From: a virus
Length of the DNA: 40,237 nucleotides
Reading direction: 5' to 3' (one strand)
Virus record (IMG/VR): IMGVR_UViG_3300015360_000087
Coordinates: 1 to 40,237 of that record
Below the pieces are notes generated by a model. That model searched no databases, was not told the origin of the DNA, and worked only from the letters and a program-made list of their open reading frames with translations. Below are positions 5,472 to 13,838 of the stretch, in pieces (the first letter of the stretch is position 1; each line of letters begins with the position of its first letter). A program made the translations under genes and the position numbers.

Positions 5472-6324
5472 AATTCTTATAATCTCGGATACACAGGCAC
5501 CAGCACATCACCCCAACACCATTGAATTTTTGAAGCATGAGGCTAAGATTTTTAAACCTGATCGCATTGTGCATATCGGTGATGAGATGGACTTTCACAA
5601 CTACTCAAAATATACACACGATCCTGATCTGCCGGGTCCACTAGCCGAACTTGAACAAGGCTTGGAGTTTATGCAAAAATTATATGACTTATTTCCGGAA
5701 GTGGATGTATGTATATCTAATCACGGAATTAGGCCGTTCTTGCGAGCCAAAGAGGCAGGACTTCCCTCGCCATTTATTCGTAGCTACAAAGAATTTATGC
5801 GCGCACCAAAAAACTGGCACTGGCACCATCAAATTCTCATTGACAATATTGCTTTTATACATGGTGAAGGTTTATCGGGTGATGGCGCTAGACTTAAAGC
5901 ATGTACACTTATGCAAAGATCTTGCGTTTTTGGGCACATACACTCAAACGCTGGGGTTTCCTATTTCTCCAACAAAGAAAGCCTTTTATTCGGGCTGAAT
6001 GTCGGCTGCTTAATCGACCTGCATAGCCCATATTTTGAGTATAATCGACACCAGATGCATAGGCCGATTATTGGTATTGGCTTAATTGACAATGGGTTAC
6101 CTATGTTTAAACCAATGCAATTAGATAAGTATGGTCTATGGGTTGGCCGCAAGAATAAAACAAAAATTATAAGACCACCACTGCCAGCGCTACAAGACGT
6201 TGCACAGTGCAAACATTGTGGCAGTCATAACGTTAGCCGCTGTGGCTGGGGTGGTAAAGACAACATGGTGCAAATGCTTAGATGCAAAGAAAAAGATTGC
6301 CGCAGAAAAACAAATTGGGTTTAG
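5464..6324 (+). CDS. calcineurin-like metallophosphoesterase with C-terminal zinc ribbon
   Basis: The 286-aa protein has the metallophosphoesterase motif series: SDTQAPAHH (Asp9), IGDEMDFH (Asp40), SNHG (Asn86, His87), IHGE (His133) and FGHIH (His158, His160), which bind two metal ions in this family. The C-terminus, about residues 249-279, adds CxxC and CxxxxC pairs (CKHCG and CKEKDC) forming a zinc ribbon like those in nucleic-acid-binding proteins. The likely activity is nuclease or phosphodiesterase action on DNA, RNA or a nucleotide; the ribbon favours a polynucleotide. It heads the DNA-metabolism block and ends 60 bases before the SSB gene, with a promoter between. Confidence 0.75.
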   Translation: MTKILIISDTQAPAHHPNTIEFLKHEAKIFKPDRIVHIGDEMDFHNYSKYTHDPDLPGPLAELEQGLEFMQKLYDLFPEVDVCISNHGIRPFLRAKEAGLPSPFIRSYKEFMRAPKNWHWHHQILIDNIAFIHGEGLSGDGARLKACTLMQRSCVFGHIHSNAGVSYFSNKESLLFGLNVGCLIDLHSPYFEYNRHQMHRPIIGIGLIDNGLPMFKPMQLDKYGLWVGRKNKTKIIRPPLPALQDVAQCKHCGSHNVSRCGWGGKDNMVQMLRCKEKDCRRKTNWV

Positions 6325-6327
6325 TGG

Positions 6328-6355
6328 TTGCAAAGTATAAATATTAGACTATACT
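6328..6355 (+). promoter_or_regulatory. putative sigma70-like promoter for SSB gene
   Basis: TTGCAA (6328-6333), a 16-base spacer and TATACT (6350-6355) lie in the 60-bp gap before the SSB gene. The TATACTTAA context matches the duplicated promoters at 38769 and 39332. Confidence 0.5.
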
Positions 6356-6384
6356 TAAATAAACTATAGAGAGGATCAATTACT

Positions 6385-6960
6385 ATGGCTACGTCTAAAA
6401 AATCCACAGCTAAAAAAGATAAGCAACAATTTGTGGTGGCCGGGGTTATCTACTGGGCACATATTAAAAAACCAAACGAAATGTCAAATAAGTATCAGGT
6501 CACTGTTAAAATTAGTGATAAAGATGCTGAGATGATTTCATCTTTAGATGTACCTGTATCAGGTGAGTTAAAAGTAGGCAAGGATGATAAAGGTGGAGAT
6601 CTTGTGTTGGAAGGCAATTTTATTACAGCCAAAAATTCATTTCGGCCTGAGATTATTGACAGCAAGAAGCGCGATCTGCCAGAAGACATGGAAATTGGCA
6701 ACGGTACTAAAGCACGTATAGTGTTATCTACATATGATTGGACGTTTAAAGCTAAATCAGGTGTGTCATTGAATCTGGATACCATACAAGTGCTAGAGCT
6801 GGTGGAATTCTCTCGCAAGTCTGGTCGCAGTCTGCTTGACGAAACTGATGGCTTTGAAGTAGATAAAAATGCACTAGATGAGTCAGATAGTGACGATGAC
6901 AGTGATGATGATGACTCAAGTGATGAGGTTCCTAAAAAGAAGAACAAAGGGCCATACTAG
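6385..6960 (+). CDS. single-stranded DNA-binding protein (T7 gp2.5-like)
   Basis: The 191-aa protein has a Lys-rich N-terminus, then an OB-fold-like region (about residues 15-150: FVVAGVIYWAHIKKPNE, KYQVTVKI, GTKARIVLSTYDWTF, GVSLNLDTIQVLELVE). It ends in a strongly acidic tail (DESDSDDDSDDDDSSDE) with a short basic end. The acidic C-terminal tail is the hallmark of phage SSBs such as T7 gp2.5 and is used to contact polymerase and helicase-primase. It coats single-stranded DNA during replication and recombination. It lies just before the exonuclease. AGAGAGGATC precedes the start. Confidence 0.85.
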   Translation: MATSKKSTAKKDKQQFVVAGVIYWAHIKKPNEMSNKYQVTVKISDKDAEMISSLDVPVSGELKVGKDDKGGDLVLEGNFITAKNSFRPEIIDSKKRDLPEDMEIGNGTKARIVLSTYDWTFKAKSGVSLNLDTIQVLELVEFSRKSGRSLLDETDGFEVDKNALDESDSDDDSDDDDSSDEVPKKKNKGPY

Positions 6961-7004
6961 TTATTCATGCGGACATGGACGCCGCGCAATTTCTGGAGGT
7001 GTTT

Positions 7005-7934
7005 ATGCTACATCTTGATGGAGATGCATTGGTCTACATTGCTGGGTTTGCAGCAGATAGCCGGAATGGCAACATTAGCCATTCATTATTTAACATCAAG
7101 CTAATGATTCATAAAGCCCTACGTGAGACAAAACAAACAGAGTTTAAAGTTTTTTTAACTAGTAAAAATCCTGCTGTTAATTTTCGCACTACGCTTTTAA
7201 AGTCTTACAAGGGCAACAGGATTAAAACTTGTCGTAAGTGCGGCGGTACTGACTTAACTAAAGAATCATACGTTGATCGTATACTAATGCCCAATGGCGA
7301 GACTATGAAGCGCAGATTCTTTCACTGCAAAAATTGTTCAGAACCCGTCCCTGACAGTAAGCCTGTCTACTACAATAAGATTCGTAAATATCTACTTACT
7401 AGATTCAAAGCTGAAGTTTGTAAGTGGGGAGAGGCAGATGACTGGTTGGGAGTAGGACTTAAGAGTAAAGATTTCATTGCCACACACGATAAAGATATTT
7501 ATCAGATTGGAAAAATGAATTTTTATAATCTTAAGTCTGGAGAGCTTTTATCTATTAAGGACAGTCTGGGGAAAATATGGGTAAAAGAAACACAAATGAA
7601 TAATCGTGCAGGTGAACCACAATTCAATAAAAATGGCACACCGAAGTTACGCAAGGAAATTAAGGGCTACGGCTTTAAATGGTTTTGTGTACAGATGATT
7701 ATGGGCGATAAAGTAGATAATATTGTCAAGCCAGTTTCTGGTGATGGACCTGTCTTTATCAATAAATTGTGGGATCCACTTATCACAATGAAAGAATCTT
7801 GGAAAATGGTTGAGTTTTACTACAATAATACTGGCAACAGTGATAAGCTGTGGGATATGGCAAAATTGCTTTGGGTGTCAAGAAAAGCAGAACAAATTTG
7901 CAGCCCCGAAGTAATTCGTAAAATGATAGACTAG
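7005..7934 (+). CDS. 5'-3' exonuclease, T7 gp6/FEN-like, with zinc-ribbon insertion
   Basis: The ATG at 7005 is chosen because GGAGG (6995-6999) sits 5 bases before it; the ATG at 6975 has no site. The 309-aa protein has the metal-binding acidic motifs of the FEN/T5-exonuclease family: LHLDGDALVY at the start, GEADDWLG, ATHDKDIYQI and MGDKVDNI. Between the first and second blocks is a cysteine cluster (CRKCGG and HCKNCS), a zinc-ribbon insert of about 40 residues. A second insert rich in Lys and Asn (NRAGEPQFNKNGTPKLRKE) precedes MGDKVDNI. It removes RNA primers and degrades 5' ends during replication. Confidence 0.85.
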   Translation: MLHLDGDALVYIAGFAADSRNGNISHSLFNIKLMIHKALRETKQTEFKVFLTSKNPAVNFRTTLLKSYKGNRIKTCRKCGGTDLTKESYVDRILMPNGETMKRRFFHCKNCSEPVPDSKPVYYNKIRKYLLTRFKAEVCKWGEADDWLGVGLKSKDFIATHDKDIYQIGKMNFYNLKSGELLSIKDSLGKIWVKETQMNNRAGEPQFNKNGTPKLRKEIKGYGFKWFCVQMIMGDKVDNIVKPVSGDGPVFINKLWDPLITMKESWKMVEFYYNNTGNSDKLWDMAKLLWVSRKAEQICSPEVIRKMID

Positions 7935-7941
7935 GAGACAT

Positions 7942-8631
7942 ATGAAGCAAATATTATTACTACTAGTGATGTTGTGGACAACTTCTGGCTTTGCTTCAAC
8001 TTTGGAAGTAATGCCTGTACAAAACCCCAATATAATGACTATAGTGCTGCCGCCCGAAATTCGATCTGGCGCGTTTGACTTGTTGATTGCCGAACTATCA
8101 ATGAATAAATATGACGAAATTCATCTTCTCATATCCGGAGATGGTGGAAGCACTAATGCAGTTCTTGCTTTGAGTACCGCTTTAAGAGGCGCTAAAGATA
8201 AAGGCACAAAAATCACTGTAGATGTAACAGGCCCAGCGATTTCAGGACATGCGTTTTTAGCATGTACTGCTAGCGTGCCGGTCAAGATGCATCCGGGGTC
8301 TTCTGTTACATTTCATAGATCCGGTATTTATAGAGTTGCTTTGTACTTTTTTTACTACCGCGAATACCCAGTTGATCAAGCAGATTTGGTGGCAGAAGCC
8401 ACAATTATAGCTAGTTGCCTTCAAGCTGGGCTAATTACCGCAGATGATGTAACTGACATATATGCAGGCAAACGAGTTACTTATAGTAAACTTAGTGATG
8501 GATCTAAGCTTCACAGAGAAGTGTTAAACGATTATGCAAACAGTCCTCTGGAATGGCTTCGAACATTAGCAGAAATAGCAGTTTTAATATGCGGCAGTAT
8601 TGTCTTGGTTGGTATATGTAAGAGGGTTTAA
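7942..8631 (+). CDS. exported, membrane-anchored ClpP-like protein
   Basis: This 229-aa protein starts with a signal peptide (residues 1-18, cut near GFA/S). A ClpP-like core follows: SGDGGS (65-70, oxyanion region), GPAISGHAFL with the candidate nucleophile Ser101 in the same place as AASMG in ClpP, and TFHRSG with His125. The Ser-His spacing of 24 is close to the 25 of ClpP. A C-terminal transmembrane helix (about 211-226, IAVLICGSIVLVGI) precedes a basic end. The protease would face the periplasm, anchored by its tail. This recalls NfeD/SppA-type serine peptidases more than a prohead protease. It sits between replication genes, so a host-envelope role is inferred. Confidence 0.7.
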   Translation: MKQILLLLVMLWTTSGFASTLEVMPVQNPNIMTIVLPPEIRSGAFDLLIAELSMNKYDEIHLLISGDGGSTNAVLALSTALRGAKDKGTKITVDVTGPAISGHAFLACTASVPVKMHPGSSVTFHRSGIYRVALYFFYYREYPVDQADLVAEATIIASCLQAGLITADDVTDIYAGKRVTYSKLSDGSKLHREVLNDYANSPLEWLRTLAEIAVLICGSIVLVGICKRV

Positions 8632-8633
8632 AC

Positions 8634-9077
8634 ATGCCAGATAAATATGTATTTCTCGATCTGCCCGGCGATATTTCATGCGAATGTCGGGAGATGGTCA
8701 CAAGATTAATTGCTTTTGATCGTAAGTATCCTACCGCACTTGAGCCGGAGTTTTTGGATTTCTTGGATGTAGTAGAATTTGGACTTATTAAACACCCAAC
8801 ACCGCCGGGCGCTAGGGCTAACTGGCTTACAGCTAATGGCAGCACAGTGTCACATACAGATATGCATGATCGTATATCGCATCATTTTGCTAGGTCATAT
8901 GCTGATCCGTACGGTCTAGATGCTGAGTTTCCCCGAGATCATTTGCTGTTTGCTATAACTAGATGCAATATGATATACACTCGCCGCAAGCGCAGAATTA
9001 CACACGACAGCGACCCTGAACAACCTATGTTACAAGACCTACATGATTTTCTTAAAAAACAGGATAAAAATATATGA
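8634..9077 (+). CDS. DUF5664-like (dATP/dGTP diphosphohydrolase-related) protein
   Basis: The centre of this 147-aa protein reads ANWLTANGSTVSHTDMHDR, ISHHFARSYADPYGLDAE, then DHLLFAITRCNMIYTRRKR. This resembles the phage DUF5664 family, in which an NW motif, a metal-binding HH pair, a D-E pair and an HL..A helix form an all-alpha NTP-pyrophosphohydrolase-like fold; some members hydrolyse dATP or dGTP. The assignment rests on pattern alone. It lies directly before a DUF1937-like gene (ATGA overlap) in the nucleotide and replication block, which agrees with a nucleotide-pool role. Confidence 0.45.
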   Translation: MPDKYVFLDLPGDISCECREMVTRLIAFDRKYPTALEPEFLDFLDVVEFGLIKHPTPPGARANWLTANGSTVSHTDMHDRISHHFARSYADPYGLDAEFPRDHLLFAITRCNMIYTRRKRRITHDSDPEQPMLQDLHDFLKKQDKNI

Positions 9078-9478
9078 TTAAGAAAATGGTTTATTTAGCC
9101 AATCCGTATACGTCTAAACTAAAAGACCCAGACGCTGTTGCATTACAGGAGTTGACGCGCCGTAATCTAGAGTCATATATAGGTGGCAAACTACGTAAAA
9201 AACACAATGTTGTTTTTATCTTACCAATTGCACTGTCTGCTGCAATGGCAGATATTTGTTCTTTTGGTACAGGGTTTGACGAATGGGCAGATGATGACTT
9301 TACATTCATTAGCCACTGCGATGAAATGTGGGTGCTGATGTCAGAAGGGTGGTCAGAATCGAAAGGTGTATTGGCTGAAATAGCATTTGCCAAAGAAAGA
9401 GGTATGCCTATTAAATATGTATGCCCAGATAAACTTGCGCTTTATAAGAATCCTTGCGCATGTGATGCAAGACTATGA
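9074..9478 (+). CDS. DUF1937-like nucleoside 2-deoxyribosyltransferase-fold protein
   Basis: The 134-aa protein starts KKMVYLANPYTSK and contains VFILPIALSAAM, CDEMWVLMSEGWSESKGVLAEIAFAKE and GMPIKYV. The YxAxPY start, the S-x-GV-x-E-x-x-x-A helix and the Rossmann-like order are typical of the DUF1937/nucleoside 2-deoxyribosyltransferase superfamily, where the Glu is catalytic. It may process nucleosides or modified nucleotides. It is coupled on both sides by 4-base overlaps, upstream to the DUF5664-like gene and downstream to the primase-helicase. Confidence 0.65.
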   Translation: MIKKMVYLANPYTSKLKDPDAVALQELTRRNLESYIGGKLRKKHNVVFILPIALSAAMADICSFGTGFDEWADDDFTFISHCDEMWVLMSEGWSESKGVLAEIAFAKERGMPIKYVCPDKLALYKNPCACDARL

Positions 9479-11229
9479 CTAAATTTGTAGACACTAAACC
9501 ACAGCCATGCCCAAAATGTCGTGCCGCAGGCAATGACCGCAAGGGCAACAATTTAACAACCTTACCTGATGGTAAAAAGTGGTGCTTCGCATGTCAAGAC
9601 CCCAAACTAATGGGTGAAGGGTTTGTTCAAGGTGACTATTATCCATTGGATGTTAATAAAGGGTGGCTTGCAAGAGGACTAAAACTAGAAACATGTCGCA
9701 AAGCAGACTTTCGAGTTGGACAATACACGGGCACTATGACAGACCCGCAGGCAGGTAAGTCTGTTAAAGTGGTTGATGAGTGGGTGCAGATAGCCACATG
9801 GCGCAATGATAAGAATGAGATCATAGCCCAGAAATTGCGCAATAGCAAAAAGTGGTTTAAGTTTTTAGGCAACGGCAAAGATTTAGATTTGTGGGGCGTA
9901 AATGACTATCAACCTACTGACAAACTTTTCATTGTCATCACCGGCGGGGAAATTGACCGGCTGTCAGTAATGCAGGCTTGCGGTCTTCAGTACCCTGTAT
10001 TATCCCCACCAACCGGTGAGGGCAGCGCATATAAAGCTATTAAGAAGAATTTAAAGTGGTTGATGGGCTGGAAATATGTAGTGCTGGCTCTTGATAATGA
10101 TGAGGCAGGCATTAAAGCAATGCAGAAGGCCGCAGAGCTGTTTGAGGTAGATAAGGTGCGAATTGCTAAATGGCCTGCCAAAGACCCTAATGAGCTTCTA
10201 CAAGAAGGCCGCAAAGAGGAGTTAGTGAGGGCTATATGGAATGCTCAGACCATTGAGCCTGATCATATAGTAACTATTAAAGACATATTGCCACAGGTGC
10301 TAGAGCAGCCCCAGTATGGCCTAGACTGGCCGTTTTCAACTATGACCAAGATAACCTATGGTATTCGTTTCAATGAGATCACAACGATTGTTGGGCCTAC
10401 AGGGGCAGGCAAGACAGAGATCATTAAAGATATTGTAAGTCATTGTTTAAATCACTTTAATGTGGCCGTATTCTCATTTGAGCAAATGCCTGCTGATACA
10501 GTGCGCCGGTATGTCGGGGCTAAACTAGGTGTTAAACTTCAAAAGCCCGGCGAGAAGTGGGATGCCAAGGCTATTGAAAAAACAGCCATGGAGTACAATG
10601 AAAAGCTGTTTCTATATGACTTTAACGGCACTGTTTCTACTGGTGACATATTTAAATGTATTAGATATCTAGCCAAAGCAAAAGGCTGTAAGCTAGTAAT
10701 TATAGATAATTTAAAATCACTTAAGATTGTGTTTAAAAAAGATGAAATTGCTGAGTTCGCTACATCTCTACGCTCACTGGTTAAAAGTCTAGGCATACAT
10801 GTAATACTAGTTTCTCATGTAAATAAAAATCAAATTAGGTCTAGTACGCATGTCGGCTTTTCATCTAAAATGCGCCAAGGCGAAAAACCCCACGAGAAAC
10901 TATCAGAGGATTTCATAAAGAAGACTATGAACAAGTTTCAAATCGACTGGGAGTCTGGTCGCATGGCAACAGAATCTGACATTGAGGGCGGTAATGATAT
11001 TGCTGCTATTAGTGATTATGTGTTCGCTATTGCTCGCAATAAGCAATCTGACAATGAGACAATAAGGCGCACTATTACTGTTAAGCCGTTAAAGTGTGGA
11101 CGTATTGATAGTGAATACAGCGCAACTAAATTTGATCTATATAGAGAAGATAGTGGTGCACTGCGAGAAGTGGAAAAAAGTGACTCCAAAGACTATACTG
11201 GGGATAAAGGCGAAGAAGGGGACTATTAA
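9475..11229 (+). CDS. primase-helicase (T7 gp4-like)
   Basis: The 584-aa bifunctional protein carries an N-terminal zinc-binding domain (Cys12, Cys15, Cys37, Cys40; CPKC and CFAC). The TOPRIM primase core follows (GGEID, Glu159; ALDNDEAG, Asp207 and Asp209). The RecA-like hexameric helicase domain has Walker A GPTGAGKT (307-314, Lys313), Walker B LVIIDN and the later VSHVNKN motif. It makes primers and unwinds DNA at the fork, loading with the family A polymerase encoded just downstream. The C-terminus is acidic (DYTGDKGEEGDY), as in T7 gp4, where it contacts the polymerase. Its length is close to that of T7 gp4 (566 aa). Confidence 0.9.
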   Translation: MTKFVDTKPQPCPKCRAAGNDRKGNNLTTLPDGKKWCFACQDPKLMGEGFVQGDYYPLDVNKGWLARGLKLETCRKADFRVGQYTGTMTDPQAGKSVKVVDEWVQIATWRNDKNEIIAQKLRNSKKWFKFLGNGKDLDLWGVNDYQPTDKLFIVITGGEIDRLSVMQACGLQYPVLSPPTGEGSAYKAIKKNLKWLMGWKYVVLALDNDEAGIKAMQKAAELFEVDKVRIAKWPAKDPNELLQEGRKEELVRAIWNAQTIEPDHIVTIKDILPQVLEQPQYGLDWPFSTMTKITYGIRFNEITTIVGPTGAGKTEIIKDIVSHCLNHFNVAVFSFEQMPADTVRRYVGAKLGVKLQKPGEKWDAKAIEKTAMEYNEKLFLYDFNGTVSTGDIFKCIRYLAKAKGCKLVIIDNLKSLKIVFKKDEIAEFATSLRSLVKSLGIHVILVSHVNKNQIRSSTHVGFSSKMRQGEKPHEKLSEDFIKKTMNKFQIDWESGRMATESDIEGGNDIAAISDYVFAIARNKQSDNETIRRTITVKPLKCGRIDSEYSATKFDLYREDSGALREVEKSDSKDYTGDKGEEGDY

Positions 11230-11375
11230 TGAATATAAAAATTCTTAAAGCAATTTGCTACGCAGGTGCATTCGGTGGCCTGTGTGCTATATGTATACCC
11301 GGCCTGATGTCTATTCCCGCATCAGCTATTGGTGGCTATCTAATAGGCATGATGATAGCTAAGGGTGAACTATGA
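11229..11375 (+). CDS. 48-aa hydrophobic mini-protein
   Basis: The gene starts in a TAATG overlap with the primase-helicase stop. The product is almost entirely hydrophobic with glycines (GAFGGLCAICIPGLM, IGGYLIGMMIA), consistent with one long or two short membrane spans. It is coupled to the next gene by ATGA. No family is recognised. A holin-like or inner-membrane effector role is possible but not supported by position. Confidence 0.5.
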   Translation: MNIKILKAICYAGAFGGLCAICIPGLMSIPASAIGGYLIGMMIAKGEL

Positions 11376-11530
11376 ACATTGGCTATTTAGTTAAACTAAA
11401 GATGCTGACTAGACTTAAACTTAATCTCAAGAAGCTTCAACATGCTGATGTAGATATGCCAAATGAGGAAATTAAGGCAGATATTGAGCTGCATAGACGC
11501 TTGATTAATTTTATGGAGAATATTATATGA
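11372..11530 (+). CDS. 52-aa hypothetical protein
   Basis: The gene starts at ATGA, overlapping the previous stop. It encodes a helical, Lys/Leu-rich protein (KLKMLTRLKLNLKKL) followed by an acidic linker and a second helix (ELHRRLINFMEN), like a helical hairpin or small coiled coil. Its TGA overlaps the next ATG. The family is unknown. Confidence 0.5.
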   Translation: MNIGYLVKLKMLTRLKLNLKKLQHADVDMPNEEIKADIELHRRLINFMENII

Positions 11531-11715
11531 TGAAGTCCTTAGTGTTACTATGTGTATATTTATTTATCTCACTCATGATCTTGGCCATTCTCCAAACCGC
11601 GCACGCACAAACATGTACTACAAATGGCAACCGCACTATTTGCACATATGATAACGGTGATAGTAAAATATGCATTCATGGCGAGTATAATACGTATTGC
11701 CAAGAGGAGTCTTAG
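11527..11715 (+). CDS. secreted four-cysteine peptide
   Basis: This 62-aa precursor has a signal peptide with a clear cleavage site (AHA/Q at 27/28). The mature part has about 35 residues with four cysteines (30, 39, 49, 58) at almost regular spacing, which suggests two disulfide bonds after export to the periplasm. There is little else than polar residues. No family recognised. It sits in a chain of overlapping mini-genes between helicase and polymerase. The second ATG at 11530 is an alternative start. Confidence 0.55.
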   Translation: MMKSLVLLCVYLFISLMILAILQTAHAQTCTTNGNRTICTYDNGDSKICIHGEYNTYCQEES

Positions 11716-11718
11716 TTT

Positions 11719-11910
11719 ATGAAGACAAAAAACAAACAGAAAAAATATAGTTCAGGCAATAAGCCATTGTTGTATAGAGGTGAACTAATTAAAATATTAA
11801 AGTCTATGCCGACTGCCGAACTTGAAACGATAGTCAAGAACAAACATGTAGATATTCCGCTAAGACGCGCCTATATACTAGCCAAACGTGAGCTACGGAG
11901 TAGACAATGA
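11719..11910 (+). CDS. 63-aa basic hypothetical protein
   Basis: A Lys-rich N-terminus (MKTKNKQKKYSSGNK) is followed by two helices (RGELIKILKSMPTAELE and PLRRAYILAKRELRS). The strong positive charge would suit nucleic-acid or polymerase binding. Its stop overlaps the polymerase start (ATGA at 11907), so it is translated just before the polymerase. No family recognised. Confidence 0.55.
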   Translation: MKTKNKQKKYSSGNKPLLYRGELIKILKSMPTAELETIVKNKHVDIPLRRAYILAKRELRSRQ

Positions 11911-13838
11911 TTTTAACCTGTCTTGATTTTGAAACTAAAGACCCCTATATTTCTCTAGAGCTAGGGGCTGGTTACCCTTTCGCGGTTAACTATGGAAGGA
12001 ATAGTCTGTTCTACCCCATTGGTTTCAGCTATTGCTTTATCAATACAGAGGATGGCTGTATTAGTAAATCAGAATATGTTGCATTAAGCACTAAACAACT
12101 TGTTGGTGCAGAAGATAATAATGCCGGATGGATTAAGCTGTCTTCTATTATGGCTCACACTGAAAATATTGTATGCCATAATGCTCAATATGATCTTGGC
12201 TGTTTGATGGCACTTGGCATTGATATAGACCATCTTAGAACTTATGACACCAAAGTTATGGCGCAGCTTAATGATTCGTCGTTGTGGTCGTACTCACTGA
12301 GCACACTATTAAAGAAGTATGATCTAGGTGAAAAAATGTCTGGTACTCTAGCAGACATTGTTAAAGAGTTCGATTTACTAAAGACGCCGGCAGGTAATAG
12401 TCCTGACACTGAAACTGCTACATATGCAAAGCGTGCGTATAAATTCGGTATCTCTAATATGGATCTGCTTCAGGAGTTGGATTTTGCTTCAGTGGCGCAC
12501 TATGCTAATCATGATACAATAGGTACGTCTCTACTTTTTAAATTCTTATTGCCTAGAGTCGGCGACAAATTAGCTCATTTCTATAGCAACATTCAAAAGA
12601 TATGCTGCAAGATACGTTGCCGAGGTGTTGTAGTAGATATGAATAATACAGATAAGGCCATTGAGATATTAACACCGGCATGTGAAGCACTGGAGCGCAG
12701 CCTCTATAAAGCCTTAGGAGATATTAATCTACAAAGCAATGACCAGCTGCCAGCCGCTCTTGTCAAACTAGGTTATAAACTACCATTAACTTCAGCAGGC
12801 AACCCATCGCTAAATAAAGAAGTGATGGAAGATATTTTGTTGACACTGCCTAATGATGAGTTAATTCAAACGATAGGCAAATGGCGCACTGTTCATATGC
12901 TGCTTCATAATTTTGCTATCAAGATTAAAAACATGCAGCAGTATAGCTGTCCTGAAGTGATGGCGGGAGGTAAATATGGTAAAGTATTCCCAGAGCTTAA
13001 GCTTCTGGAAGCAAGAACTGGAAGATTCTCAAGCAGTAATCCTAACATCCAAAATATACCAAAGCGAGATAAAGAGTTTGCAAAATTATGTCGTGCTATG
13101 TTTACTACTCATAGACGTAAGCATAAATGGTATTCACTTGATTGGTCGAACCAAGAAGGTAGGCTACAGCTTCACTATGCAACTCTTAAGAATTTCGCAG
13201 GTGCTGAGGCATGGCGCAAACGATTCATTGCAAACCCAAAAATAGATGTACACAGTATAGTAGGTGATATGATGGGCGGCGTGTCTAGAGATAAGGCCAA
13301 AGCTATTTATTTAGGTAAGTCATTCTGCATGGGTAAAGGCAAGCTAGCTAAAAGTCTAGGCCTGCCTACCACCATGATACAGACAGAGTATGGCCCGCAA
13401 CTATCCTCTGGCCCAGAAGCATCTAAACTTATTAATAAATATGAGCAGGCATTCCCTTACCTAACCCAGCTTCAAAAAGACTGTATGCAAGTCATACAAA
13501 ATAGAGGATATATCGTTACTTTAGGTGGTCGCAAATGTCAGCGCCCTCCTAGAATTAAAGGCAAGTTGTTTGATTATAAGGCAATTAGTTTACTGATTCA
13601 AGGCAGTGCGGCAGATCAGATGTATATGGCCTTAACTAAAGCTGATGAAGCTGGTATACTAATAAATTGTATCGTACATGATGAGTTCAATATCGAAGGC
13701 TCAATTGACGATGCATTGAAAATGCAAGAAATAATGGAAGTATGTGTTGATCTTAACGTTCCTTCTGTGGCTGAAGTAAAAGTCGGCACTAATTGGGGCA
13801 ACTTGGAGACAATCACTGATGAAACAAAAATTAATTGA
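11907..13838 (+). CDS. DNA polymerase, family A (T7 gp5-like)
   Basis: The 643-aa protein has a 3'-5' exonuclease domain: Exo I LDFET (Asp7, Glu9), Exo II HNAQYDLGCL and Exo III YANHD. The polymerase domain has motif A LDWSNQEGR (Asp412, Glu417), motif B RDKAKAIYLGKSF (Lys465) and motif C VHDEF (His591, Asp592, Glu593). It replicates the genome with the helicase-primase and SSB. Aligning KAIYLGKSF with E. coli KAINFGLIY puts Leu469 at the position of Phe762, where T7 has Tyr. The protein is about 60 residues shorter than T7 gp5 (704 aa). The start overlaps the previous stop by 4 bases. Confidence 0.92.
   Translation: MILTCLDFETKDPYISLELGAGYPFAVNYGRNSLFYPIGFSYCFINTEDGCISKSEYVALSTKQLVGAEDNNAGWIKLSSIMAHTENIVCHNAQYDLGCLMALGIDIDHLRTYDTKVMAQLNDSSLWSYSLSTLLKKYDLGEKMSGTLADIVKEFDLLKTPAGNSPDTETATYAKRAYKFGISNMDLLQELDFASVAHYANHDTIGTSLLFKFLLPRVGDKLAHFYSNIQKICCKIRCRGVVVDMNNTDKAIEILTPACEALERSLYKALGDINLQSNDQLPAALVKLGYKLPLTSAGNPSLNKEVMEDILLTLPNDELIQTIGKWRTVHMLLHNFAIKIKNMQQYSCPEVMAGGKYGKVFPELKLLEARTGRFSSSNPNIQNIPKRDKEFAKLCRAMFTTHRRKHKWYSLDWSNQEGRLQLHYATLKNFAGAEAWRKRFIANPKIDVHSIVGDMMGGVSRDKAKAIYLGKSFCMGKGKLAKSLGLPTTMIQTEYGPQLSSGPEASKLINKYEQAFPYLTQLQKDCMQVIQNRGYIVTLGGRKCQRPPRIKGKLFDYKAISLLIQGSAADQMYMALTKADEAGILINCIVHDEFNIEGSIDDALKMQEIMEVCVDLNVPSVAEVKVGTNWGNLETITDETKIN

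Noticed and set aside
6975-7004. Earlier start for the exonuclease
   Set aside because: There is no ribosome site, whereas GGAGG is correctly placed before the ATG at 7005, and homologous enzymes start close to LHLDGDALVY.
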